From contig CALVKQ010000002.1 in assembly GCA_944332815.1 (NCBI GenBank), positions 127,787 through 191,786 of the forward strand: 64,000 bases of DNA. The letters run 5' to 3'. A program made the translations under genes and the position numbers. Position 1 is the first letter of the stretch. Every line of letters starts with the position of its first letter. Positions 10,898-17,966 of the stretch are shown here, one piece after another. The notes beneath the pieces were generated by a model. The model did no database searches. It was not told the origin of the DNA and saw only the letters and a program-made list of their open reading frames with translations. This DNA is from an uncultured Clostridia bacterium. Lineage in GTDB: Bacteria > Bacillota > Clostridia > Christensenellales > CAG-917.

Positions 10898-11326
10898 TCA
10901 CGATTTCGGGCACAGCGCCTTTCTCATCCAAATGTGCGGCACTCCCTCCTCGTCGTCGGGCTCGCCGAACGGCTGATATCCCAGCTTTGCATAGAAACCC
11001 GACGCGCGCGTTTGGGCATGCACGACGGACTCGCGACCTCCTGCTTCCGCCGCCAGTTTCTCCGCCTCGCTCACTATGCTTGCGCCCACGCCTTTTTTGC
11101 GATACTCGGGCATCACGGCTATCCTGCCGATGAGATAAACGCCCTCTTCATCGCCCTTGAAAAACCGACACGTAGCAACGGGTTTTCCGCTATCTGACAG
11201 CACCAAATGCACGGAAACACCATCCGCGGCGTCGAACTCCTCTTTGAAGCCCTGTTCCTCCACGAACACCTTTTCCCTGATGTCTTTCGCCTCCTCGGGT
11301 AAAACATAGTAAACTTTCGTCATCAT
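10898..11326 (-). CDS. GNAT family N-acetyltransferase
   Basis: 142-residue acetyl-CoA-dependent acetyltransferase. The N-terminal block IREKVFVEEQGFKEEFDAAD is typical of the ElaA/YjcF-like GNATs. The acetyl-CoA motif A is IGRIAVMPEYRKKGVGASI (R/Q-x-x-G-x-G/A type). SGFYAKLGYQPFGEP gives motif B. Substrate unknown. A second ATG follows the first directly. Its start lies only 7 bases after the stop of the AT-rich Mrr-like gene and has no clear ribosome-binding site, so its original upstream region may have been replaced when that gene arrived. Confidence 0.85.
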   Translation of the reverse strand: MMTKVYYVLPEEAKDIREKVFVEEQGFKEEFDAADGVSVHLVLSDSGKPVATCRFFKGDEEGVYLIGRIAVMPEYRKKGVGASIVSEAEKLAAEAGGRESVVHAQTRASGFYAKLGYQPFGEPDDEEGVPHIWMRKALCPKS

Positions 11327-11333
11327 ACCGCAA

Positions 11334-13355
11334 TCAATCTAGTTTTACACCAGGCATATATGCATCCAACGTCTTTTGCAGAATATACCTGTTCCATAGT
11401 ATCACATTCGACTTCTTTGCTTGCTCTATCGCCGCGGGTGTAAACGTCGAATTCGTCACAACCATTGCTTTGTCACACCCGTAAAATTCTTTGCCCGAAA
11501 TCGCTTGCTGTACAGCGTCATTTCCCACACTATGTCCATAGTAACACTTGCATTGTATAGCTATGCGGACAATGTCATCGTCAGCAATTATATCAATTCC
11601 GTAGTCACCTGTTGTTCGGGTAAAACGCACGTTATACTCCATTTTCTCAAATAGTGCTGCAACAAGTTTTTCGAAATTCTTACCGTATGCGGATTTTGAA
11701 TTATTTATACCGACAGCATCCCTGATTTCAATCGTCTGCGCTCCTTCCAGCAATTTATCACGCGCTATTTTTATTCTGTATTCTTCAAGTTTTGCCGAAG
11801 CTTCTTTTACCAGTTGCCCGCCATTCTTGAACAGCCCCTCATTCGCTTTAGTAGTATACAAATAATAACAACGCCACATTGTTAAATTATCTTCTCTTAG
11901 CGCTGCCTCTTTTAACACCATCACATACTCGTCAAACGATGACGCATTGATTTTAGAGACATATTTCTCGTAAAAATATCGAATATAGTTCTCTCTGAAA
12001 ATTAGATATATTACCGCCCTAATTTCATTTTCTTCGAAATTTTTCTTAACAGTTTCATAAAGTAACTCTATATACGCTTCAACGTATCTTCTATTATCCT
12101 CTATTCCTGCATATCCGACTGTCTTCCAACTTGGCGATTTCGGTAATATTCCATATCCCCAATTTTGCGCTTTTGGCAATATTCCCAAATCATATTTGAT
12201 GCAATCGAACAAGTATTCATCCCTATCATCACCGTCATCTCCCCTTTTAATTATATACTTAATACCATATCTTGCGAATACTTTCCTGAGCAAAGTGGAA
12301 AACCCCATTTTCCCCGTAACATAATTGGCAATCTCTTTAAGTAGATTTGCCGTTGGAATATAAAATTTTTCTGTTAATTTATAAAAGATTTCGGATTGGC
12401 TCTTAATCCCATCTCGTGCCTGTTTGATTATACTCTCCGAATGGCTTAGCGGCTTTTCAACAACAGTTGGACTTTCTATAGCTTGCTTTACGTCATTCAT
12501 TTTCGACGTTTTTGGAATGTTTATAACTTCTGGTTTCGAAGTGGGCGTATTAACATATCCTTTGAAAGAATCAACCAGCGTATCAAATCTGCTCATTTCC
12601 AATAAGATTTGATGCAGAGTAAATTTTCTAGCGCGTGCGAATAATAACGCCTTTCCTGTCTTTATTATATCTGCCTGTTGAGTAATTCTGTTGCTATGAA
12701 TTGACAAATAAATGCGCAAGTTTTCGCGAAGATCTGCAGAAGCAACAACATCTTTCTCTTTGATTTCAAATTGATTTGTTATCTTATTGTCAATCAAATT
12801 GAGCATTAAAACAAACATTTGCTTCGGAAACAAACTTGTTCGCATTATGTTTAAGTTAACTAAAAAAGTATTATATGATTTACTGAGTATTACATCATTG
12901 CTAATTATTTGAGCCGCTCCTTCGCTCATAATCAGCTCTTCAATTTTGCGAACAGTCTCCTCGTTTTTTTTGTCCGCAATAAAATCAGACAACCAAAACA
13001 ACCTAATCAATGCGTTGCAGCATAAAACATATGCTCGATTAAACGGATATGATTCTCTAACACGTCTTTGGGAACTATCATATTGTAAAAGAACCTCTAT
13101 AGACTCGTCAATAATCTGAAATCCCTTGTTGTGTTTGTTAACAAATTTAGTTAAATTTCGCCTTATATGGTTTTCGATGTTGCTGATAGATAATGAAATC
13201 GAACAAGTAAAGTACGCCTTTTTTATACATTTTACAATTAAGTCTGGCGCATTATTAAAGTTCTTACAAAGATTGCTCAACATTGTGTCAAAAACAGGTA
13301 AGCGGTCTCTGACATATTTTTCAATTGACCTGCTAACGAATGTTTTCTTGCTCAT
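11334..13355 (-). CDS. Large protein with C-terminal Mrr-like restriction endonuclease domain
   Basis: 673 residues. Residues ~555-665 carry a PD-(D/E)xK nuclease core of the Mrr type: E562 in KNFEKLVAALFEKM, D588 in GDYGIDIIADDD, and Q601-x-K603 in IAIQCKCYYGHSVGNDAVQQA, followed by the AMVVTNSTFTPAAIEQA strand-helix seen in Mrr proteins. The first ~550 residues are helix-rich, unrecognised, and may sense a signal or bind nucleic acid or a partner. Base use is unlike all neighbours: strongly AT-rich with AT-ending codons, so recent transfer is likely. It has an AGGTGG ribosome-binding site, its own promoter at 13430-13458, and lies behind the tandem array of GGGtGRT 3' ends. A defence role is inferred from the domain and location only. 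Confidence 0.8.
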   Translation of the reverse strand: MSKKTFVSRSIEKYVRDRLPVFDTMLSNLCKNFNNAPDLIVKCIKKAYFTCSISLSISNIENHIRRNLTKFVNKHNKGFQIIDESIEVLLQYDSSQRRVRESYPFNRAYVLCCNALIRLFWLSDFIADKKNEETVRKIEELIMSEGAAQIISNDVILSKSYNTFLVNLNIMRTSLFPKQMFVLMLNLIDNKITNQFEIKEKDVVASADLRENLRIYLSIHSNRITQQADIIKTGKALLFARARKFTLHQILLEMSRFDTLVDSFKGYVNTPTSKPEVINIPKTSKMNDVKQAIESPTVVEKPLSHSESIIKQARDGIKSQSEIFYKLTEKFYIPTANLLKEIANYVTGKMGFSTLLRKVFARYGIKYIIKRGDDGDDRDEYLFDCIKYDLGILPKAQNWGYGILPKSPSWKTVGYAGIEDNRRYVEAYIELLYETVKKNFEENEIRAVIYLIFRENYIRYFYEKYVSKINASSFDEYVMVLKEAALREDNLTMWRCYYLYTTKANEGLFKNGGQLVKEASAKLEEYRIKIARDKLLEGAQTIEIRDAVGINNSKSAYGKNFEKLVAALFEKMEYNVRFTRTTGDYGIDIIADDDIVRIAIQCKCYYGHSVGNDAVQQAISGKEFYGCDKAMVVTNSTFTPAAIEQAKKSNVILWNRYILQKTLDAYMPGVKLD

Positions 13356-13533
13356 ATCAAACCACCTATAAGCATCCCGTTCATAAAGTCTATTAGTTGC
13401 TAAAAATGTTTGTACTGCTATTGCAATATATTATATAAGAAAATGAATAGCTAGGCAAGTCCGTTATTGTATTACACTCAGCAACAAACGCCAAAATCAA
13501 TCTTACCCGATTAGCCACCGCACAAGCAACCGA
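13356..13533. other. AT-rich junction between array and Mrr-like gene, with remnant unit D
   Basis: Reading on the minus strand, 13533-13513 encodes SVACAVA, the start of a fourth array unit, and then diverges into AT-rich DNA that continues into the nuclease gene. The abrupt change from array to foreign-looking sequence marks a likely recombination junction. Apart from the promoter, no other feature is seen. Confidence 0.6.
13430..13458 (-). promoter_or_regulatory. Sigma-A-type promoter of the Mrr-like gene
   Basis: TTGCCT (13453-13458), a 17-base spacer and TATAAT (13430-13435) on the minus strand, about 75 bases before the start codon. It gives the gene expression independent of the three terminators upstream. 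Confidence 0.75.
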
Positions 13534-13658
13534 TTTGGAACCAAAAGGCACACCTTGCGGTGTGCCTTGATGTTCGGCGCTTTGCGCCTTACTTAGTCTA
13601 ATGTTGCTTGCGCTTATTTTGTCAGTGCTTCCTGCACTGCCACTGCGCACGCAACAGA
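13534..13658 (-). repeat. Array unit C: synonymous copy of the GGGtGRT 3' end plus terminator
   Basis: Encodes SVACAVAVQEALTK and stop (13658-13614) with the same residues as the true gene end but largely different codons. It is followed by the conserved GAACATCAA block and a GGCACACC/GGTGTGCC hairpin (13547-13566) with TTTT after it on the minus strand. The small stem is GGCGC-AAA-GCGCC where A and B have GGTGC/GCACC. Confidence 0.85.
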
Positions 13659-13809
13659 CTGATTAGACCAAAAACACGCCATTGCTTTCGCTATGGCGTG
13701 TTTGATGTTCGGTGCTTCGCACCTCACTTGGTTTTTTCTTTGCCCTGCTTGTCGCCGAAGCCTCTTACTTCGTAAGAGCCTCTTGAACGGCGACTGCACA
13801 AGCCACAGA
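13659..13809 (-). repeat. Array unit B: near-identical copy of the GGGtGRT 3' end plus terminator
   Basis: 151 bases. Encodes SVACAVAVQEALTK and stop (13809-13765) with nearly the codons of the true gene. A matching post-stop segment, the GGTGC-GAA-GCACC stem and GAACATCAA follow, then a hairpin with AACACGCCAT/ATGGCGTGTT arms (13673-13702) and a minus-strand T tract. The hairpin sequence is unrelated to that of unit A. Confidence 0.85.
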
Positions 13810-13951
13810 ACTGAAATACCAAAAGGCGCCGCAAATGCGGCGCCTTGATGTTCGGTGCTTTGCACCTCACTTGGTGTTTCTTTGCCCTGCTTGTCGCCGA
13901 AGCCTCTTACTTCGTAAGAGCCTCTTGAACGGCGACTGCGCACGCCACAGA
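13810..13951 (-). repeat. Array unit A: native GGGtGRT 3' end plus terminator
   Basis: 142 bases covering the last 14 codons of the functional gene, its stop (13907-13909), the GGTGC-AAA-GCACC stem, GAACATCAA and the GGCGCCGC/GCGGCGCC terminator hairpin (13825-13844) with TTTT on the minus strand. The coding end itself forms an inverted repeat: GTCGCCG...CGGCGAC outside and CTCTTAC-GAA-GTAAGAG inside, with the stop codon in the stem. Confidence 0.85.
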
Positions 13952-14911
13952 CGCACCGACCATGGGGTTATTGCCCATGCCGATGAGGCCCATCATTTCG
14001 ACGTGCGCGGGCACGGAGGAGGAACCTGCGAACTGGGCGTCGGAGTGCATCCTGCCCATGGTGTCCGTCATGCCGTAAGACGCAGGACCTGCCGCCATAT
14101 TATCGGGGTGCAGCGTTCTGCCCGTACCGCCGCCGCTCGCCACGGAGAAGTACTTTTTGCCGTGCTCGACCGCCCACTTTTTGTAGGTGCCTGCGACGGG
14201 ATGCTGGAATCGCGTGGGGTTGGTGGAGTTGCCCGTGATGGACACGTCCACGTCTTCGAGGCGCATGATCGCGACGCCTTCCGTGACGTCATCCGCGCCG
14301 TAAACGCGCACCGCGGCGCGCTCGCCCTTGGAGTAAGCGGTTTCCTTGACTATCTTGACTTCGCCGGTGTAGTAATCCATCTTGGTCTGCACATAGGTGA
14401 AGCCGTTTATGCGGCTGATGATGAAAGCCGCGTCCTTGCCAAGCCCGTTGAGGATGACTTTGAGGGGCTGTTTGCGGACTTTGTTCGCAGTCTTGGCGAT
14501 GCCTATCGCGCCCTCCGCCGCCGCGAAAGACTCGTGACCTGCGAGGAATGCGAAGCACTTGGTTTCCTCACGCAGCAGCATTGCCGCGAGGTTGCCGTGC
14601 CCGAGCCCGACCGCACGCTGTTCGGCGACGGAACCGGGGATGCAGAAGCTCTGCAAGCCGATGCCTATGGCTTCCGCCGCATCCGCCGCGTTCTTGCACC
14701 CTTTCTTGATGGCGATGGCGCAGCCGACGGTGTACGCCCACACTGCGTTTTCGAACGCGATGGGCTGCACGCCTTTGACTATCGCTTCGACGTCTATGCC
14801 CTTTTCGGTGCAAACGGCTTTTGCTTCCTCCAAAGAGGCGATGCCGTATTCCGCGAGGGCTTTGTTGATCTTGTCGATCCTTCTCTCGTAACCTTCAAAT
14901 CTGATGCTCAT
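13907..14911 (-). CDS. GGGtGRT family protein
   Basis: 334 residues of the conserved anaerobe family named for its GGGtGRT motif, seen here as SVASGGGTGRTLHPDNMA. Other conserved blocks are CFAFLAGHESFAAAEGAIG, NGLGKDAAFIISRINGF and VDVSITGNSTNPTRF. Function is unknown. It sits 12 bases after the Fe-S scaffold-like gene, a pairing common in Clostridia, which suggests a role linked to metal clusters or redox enzymes. The C-terminal 14 codons are the part duplicated in the array downstream. No frameshift or truncation is seen, so insertions at this site have preserved the protein end. Confidence 0.88.
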   Translation of the reverse strand: MSIRFEGYERRIDKINKALAEYGIASLEEAKAVCTEKGIDVEAIVKGVQPIAFENAVWAYTVGCAIAIKKGCKNAADAAEAIGIGLQSFCIPGSVAEQRAVGLGHGNLAAMLLREETKCFAFLAGHESFAAAEGAIGIAKTANKVRKQPLKVILNGLGKDAAFIISRINGFTYVQTKMDYYTGEVKIVKETAYSKGERAAVRVYGADDVTEGVAIMRLEDVDVSITGNSTNPTRFQHPVAGTYKKWAVEHGKKYFSVASGGGTGRTLHPDNMAAGPASYGMTDTMGRMHSDAQFAGSSSVPAHVEMMGLIGMGNNPMVGASVACAVAVQEALTK

Positions 14912-14923
14912 AGCAGCCTCCCA

Positions 14924-15616
14924 TTACTCTTTGCGCGGATCGATATACTTGACCGCGTCGGCATATCTGCCGTAAGTGCCCGTGCTCTTTTTGAGCGCTT
15001 CGGCAGGATCGACACCCTTCTTTATCATCTCCATCATGACGCCAAGCTTGACGAACTCGTAGCCGATGATCTCGCTGTTCTCGTCCAGGGCGACCTTGGT
15101 GACGTAACCCTCCGCCATTTCCAGGTAACGAGGTCCTTTGACGACGGTGGAATACATGGTGCCGATCTGGCTGCGCAGCCCCTTGCCGAGGTCTTCCAGC
15201 CCTGCGCCGATGGGCAGACCGTCTTCAGAGAAGGCAGATTGCGTTCTTCCGTAAACGATTTGCAGGAACAGCTCGCGCATGGCGGTGTTGATGGCGTCGC
15301 AAACGAGGTCGGTGTTGAGCGCCTCCAAAATGGTCTTGCCGGGCAGGATCTCCGCTGCCATTGCCGCGGAATGCGTCATGCCGGAGCAGCCGAGCGTTTC
15401 GACGAGCGCCTCCTGAATGATGCCGTCCTTGACGTTGAGGGTGAGCTTGCACGCGCCCTGCTGCGGCGCGCACCAGCCTACGCCGTGCGTAAGACCGCAA
15501 ATGTCCTTGACTTCCTTTGCCTGCACCCACTTGCCCTCTTCGGGGATGGGAGCCGGACCATGGTTGGGCCCTTTGGCAACAGGACACATCATTTCAACTT
15601 CGTGAGAATATTGCAT
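14924..15616 (-). CDS. Iron-sulfur cluster scaffold-like protein (NifU-related)
   Basis: 230 residues. Cysteine-containing blocks MMCPVAKGPNHGP, GVGWCAPQQGACKLTL and ETLGCSGMTHSAAMAAEILPGK resemble the U-type scaffold core, in which conserved cysteines hold a nascent [2Fe-2S] cluster. The C-terminal third is helical and family-specific. It is probably cytoplasmic and acts with the GGGtGRT protein encoded next. An excellent AGGAGG lies 5 bases before the ATG. A TATAAT at 15653-15658 on the minus strand is a plausible -10 for the two-gene operon. Whether it truly assembles clusters is inferred from homology blocks only. Confidence 0.78.
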   Translation of the reverse strand: MQYSHEVEMMCPVAKGPNHGPAPIPEEGKWVQAKEVKDICGLTHGVGWCAPQQGACKLTLNVKDGIIQEALVETLGCSGMTHSAAMAAEILPGKTILEALNTDLVCDAINTAMRELFLQIVYGRTQSAFSEDGLPIGAGLEDLGKGLRSQIGTMYSTVVKGPRYLEMAEGYVTKVALDENSEIIGYEFVKLGVMMEMIKKGVDPAEALKKSTGTYGRYADAVKYIDPRKE

Positions 15617-15848
15617 AAATGCCTCCTAGAAAAGTGTAAATTGTGACCGAATATTATACTAACACTTAAATCCCACGCGCGCAAGCGAAAATATATGCCC
15701 ACCTCTCCGAATAAGAGTGCACGGGGGAATAGCGCGCCCCGAAAGAGGGCACGTGGGGCATGGGGCATTATTCCGTCTTCGAATGGGCGTGGAGTGTGTT
15801 CAAGCACATACGCTCATGTTTCACGTTATACCGAAACAGGAACGCGTT
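15617..15848. other. Upstream part of the 1.3-kb gene-free stretch
   Basis: Holds the promoter region of the scaffold-like gene and then GC-rich DNA without a credible frame. The whole interval to 16926 appears non-coding and is dominated by palindromic repeats listed separately. Confidence 0.5.
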
Positions 15849-15972
15849 GGGACAATAGGGGACGGGGTAAAGCCGGGGTCCCCGCCTGCGGCGGGGCTTG
15901 GGGGCGCAAATGTTCAAATGAGGGACAAAGCACGTTCCTCATTGGACATTTTTGCCCCGTCCCCGTTGTCCC
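15849..15972. repeat. 124-bp imperfect palindrome with GGGACAA ends
   Basis: Ends GGGACAATAGGGGACGGGG and its near-complement CCCCGTCCCCGTTGTCCC bracket further nested inverted repeats: a C/G-rich hairpin near 15876-15900, and AAATGTTCAAATGAGG paired with CCTCATTGGACATTT. It looks like a MITE-type element or a large structured RNA. Confidence 0.65.
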
Positions 15973-16128
15973 GGATAAGGCAAGAACACTCTAAACTAGT
16001 GCGCGTGAGGAATAAAGTTTAATTGGGGTTGCTTTCCCCTGACATGGGAGTACAGCCCCCCCTCCTCCCCTACGGGACTCCTCCCCCACTCGGAATAGAG
16101 GACAATCCTCCTAAAATGCGGAACTCAC

Positions 16129-16165
16129 TTTTCATAAAGGCGCAGGCAGTGCGCCTTTATGAAAA
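16129..16165. repeat. Perfect 16-bp inverted repeat
   Basis: TTTTCATAAAGGCGCA and its exact complement are separated by five bases. No T tract follows, so it is less likely a terminator than a protein-binding or recombination site. Confidence 0.7.
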
Positions 16166-16411
16166 CACTTCCTGAAAAAGTTTGTTTATCGCACTCGCAT
16201 AATCAAGCGGCGAACAGTACTCGCCGAACGTCGCTCGTGGGGCGAGGAGGGCGACTCGACGCGCACCGAGCCAGTGTCTACTTAATATCCCGTCTAGCTT
16301 GCGAGGTCGCAGGTTCGCGCCGCGGCGTTCAAGCGGCGGCAAGCCGCCTGTGAACGCTTGGCTGAGCGGCGCGTGGTTCCGCCTTCGAACGGGTGTAAGT
16401 TTATTCCCGGT

Positions 16412-16523
16412 CTAAACGGCGATATTTGGATGAAGTTTACCCCATCCCGAAATCAAAGATTTCGCGACGGGGACCCCGTGTGCGTGACTCGCAGTGTGGA
16501 AGGGTTTTGACGCAGTATCACGC
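16412..16523. repeat. Palindrome-array copy 1 (chimeric)
   Basis: Starts with CTAAACGGCGATATTTGG like copies 2 and 4, but ends with GACGCAGTATCACGC like copy 3. The middle holds a GAAATC-AAA-GATTTC hairpin inside a CCCG/CGGGG stem. Confidence 0.65.
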
Positions 16524-16541
16524 CTTACTCAAAACTTGTCA

Positions 16542-16669
16542 CTAAACGCCGATATTTGGATGAAGAACAAGGAAAGTGCCTATCGGATGGACAGGAGCGT
16601 ACTAGGGCGTACGTGACTGTTCAGACGATAGGCACTTGACACAGTTATTCGCCAAATAGCGGCGTTTAG
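16542..16669. repeat. Palindrome-array copy 2
   Basis: 128 bp. Outer arms CTAAACGCCG and CGGCGTTTAG pair fully. Inner arms AAGTGCCTATCG and CGATAGGCACTT pair, enclosing GAGCGTACTAGGGCGTACGTGACT. Confidence 0.75.
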
Positions 16670-16678
16670 CTTGTTAAA

Positions 16679-16783
16679 GCGCGCTATTTTCGCGTCAGAC
16701 AAGGAAAAGCCCTCCCACACAAGAGGAGCGTACTAGGTCGTACGTGACTCGCAGTGTGGGAAGGCTTTGACGCAGTATCACGC
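16679..16783. repeat. Palindrome-array copy 3
   Basis: 105 bp. Shares ACAAGGAAA, the GAGCGTACTAGG loop and TTGACGCAGTATCACGC with other copies. Its central stem is different (CTCCCACAC with GTGTGGGAAG) but still pairs. Confidence 0.7.
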
Positions 16784-16800
16784 AAGACAACACCCTTGTT

Positions 16801-16926
16801 CTAAACGGCGATATTTGGATGAAGAGCGCGAAAGCCCCACATATCCGGACGCGCAGTGTACTCCTTGTACATAAGCGGTCGGAGATGTGGGGCTGACAAA
16901 GCTATTCGCCAAATAGCGCCGTTTAG
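16801..16926. repeat. Palindrome-array copy 4, abutting a stop codon
   Basis: 126 bp. Outer arms CTAAACGGCG and CGCCGTTTAG pair. The inner AGCCCCACAT/ATGTGGGGCT stem is unrelated to those of copies 2 and 3. Its loop motif GTAC-N4-GTAC is in the opposite orientation. The last base is immediately next to the stop codon of the DUF1508 gene. Confidence 0.75.
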
Positions 16927-17823
16927 TCAGCGGACGACATCCGTCTGCGCATAATACTTCAAATCCGCCATATTCTTTTCGGCATCGACGCGGACGGCTT
17001 TGGAGGGTCCGATGTAGGTGCAGAGGTTGCGGATGAGCTTGTAGTGGTAGTCGCCTGCCTCGCCTTCGATGGAGAAGGAACCTGCGATGACGTGTTTCTT
17101 GAAGCGTTTCACGGCGTCGATGCAGAACTGTTTGCTGGCGTAGTTATCGCTGGCGTAGAGCAGGTCGCCCTTGTTGGAATAGAGGGTGAAGTAATACTCG
17201 TCGCCCTCGTTGCCGATGACGTACTGCCCGTATATCTTCGCGACGTCGAAACCGTCCTTCTGTTCCAGCGGAGCGCGCTGCGCTTTGGGTTTGGAGGTTA
17301 TGGGCGCGCAAGCAGGCATGACGCGTTTGACGATGGGAGGAGGAGGCGCCGGAAGATAGGTGCGTTGCACGTAAACGGGCGCCTTGCCCTTGAAGTAGGT
17401 CCCCTCGAAAGGATCGTAATAGAAACCGGGATACTCGCCGTCGTAATTTCTCCAATCGCCCTGTCTTTCGTCGAGCGGACGGCTTTCGGACGAGATGGGA
17501 TGCTCCTCCGTGAGCACGAAACGCGTCTGGTCGGGCGCAGGGGTGATGACGGCGTCTTCCTCTTCGTCGGCAAGCGCAGGCACCATATAATAGGGTCTTG
17601 CGAGGGGCTGCGCAGGCGCGGCTGCCTGTTGGACGGGCGCTGCCGCCTGTGCCGCGGCTACGGGCGCCGCCTCCCCTTCCACGCTGTAACCTGCAAGGGG
17701 ATCCACATCGGGATCCTTATGTCTTTTTGCAAAGACCGCGCTGATGATGAGGATGACCACAGCAAAGAGTGCGACTGCCGCGAGCGCGACGTACAAAATG
17801 AGTTCGATCAATGAAAGTCCCAT
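16927..17823 (-). CDS. Membrane-anchored DUF1508 (YegP-like) protein
   Basis: 298 residues. A single N-terminal transmembrane helix (residues ~5-31) is followed by a long Ala/Pro/Gln-rich linker. A C-terminal DUF1508-type unit (about 200-255: YYFTLYSNKGDLLYASDNYASKQ and FCIDAVKRFKKHV) follows. DUF1508 modules have no established biochemical role. The frame is open further upstream, but the ATG at 17823 has GGAG eight bases before it and puts the hydrophobic helix at the N-terminus. The gene's stop codon touches copy 4 of the palindrome array, so the array may also shape its mRNA 3' end. No operon partner. Confidence 0.72.
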   Translation of the reverse strand: MGLSLIELILYVALAAVALFAVVILIISAVFAKRHKDPDVDPLAGYSVEGEAAPVAAAQAAAPVQQAAAPAQPLARPYYMVPALADEEEDAVITPAPDQTRFVLTEEHPISSESRPLDERQGDWRNYDGEYPGFYYDPFEGTYFKGKAPVYVQRTYLPAPPPPIVKRVMPACAPITSKPKAQRAPLEQKDGFDVAKIYGQYVIGNEGDEYYFTLYSNKGDLLYASDNYASKQFCIDAVKRFKKHVIAGSFSIEGEAGDYHYKLIRNLCTYIGPSKAVRVDAEKNMADLKYYAQTDVVR

Positions 17824-17966
17824 AATTTCCACTCCCGAATTTTCCGAGCATACACTTCGGACTATGCACATTTTAACACATGTCGTCCGCCATAGCAAGA
17901 TATTTTCGTGATTTTAAGTATAACTTAAATATATGCGCCCGTATCGCGCATCCGCGCTCGGTTTCA

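Noticed and set aside
13614-13943. Minus-strand frame of 109 codons through the array
   Set aside because: It only reads the repeated gene ends and hairpins out of their natural frame and has no start signal.
16290-16330. tRNA T-arm-like text (GGTCGCAGGTTCGCGCC)
   Set aside because: The stem does not close and no acceptor, D or anticodon arm can be folded around it.
16157-16342. Minus-strand 61-codon frame
   Set aside because: No ribosome-binding site, no recognisable motif, and it lies in a repeat-rich spacer.
16412-16926. CRISPR array
   Set aside because: Only four units, variable and self-complementary in their centres, spacing of 9-18 bases, no cas gene.
16412-16926. Canonical integron attC sites
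   Set aside because: The ends (CTAAAC/GTTTAG) do not fit the RYYYAAC/GTTRRRY boxes, no cassettes lie between copies, and no integron integrase is seen.
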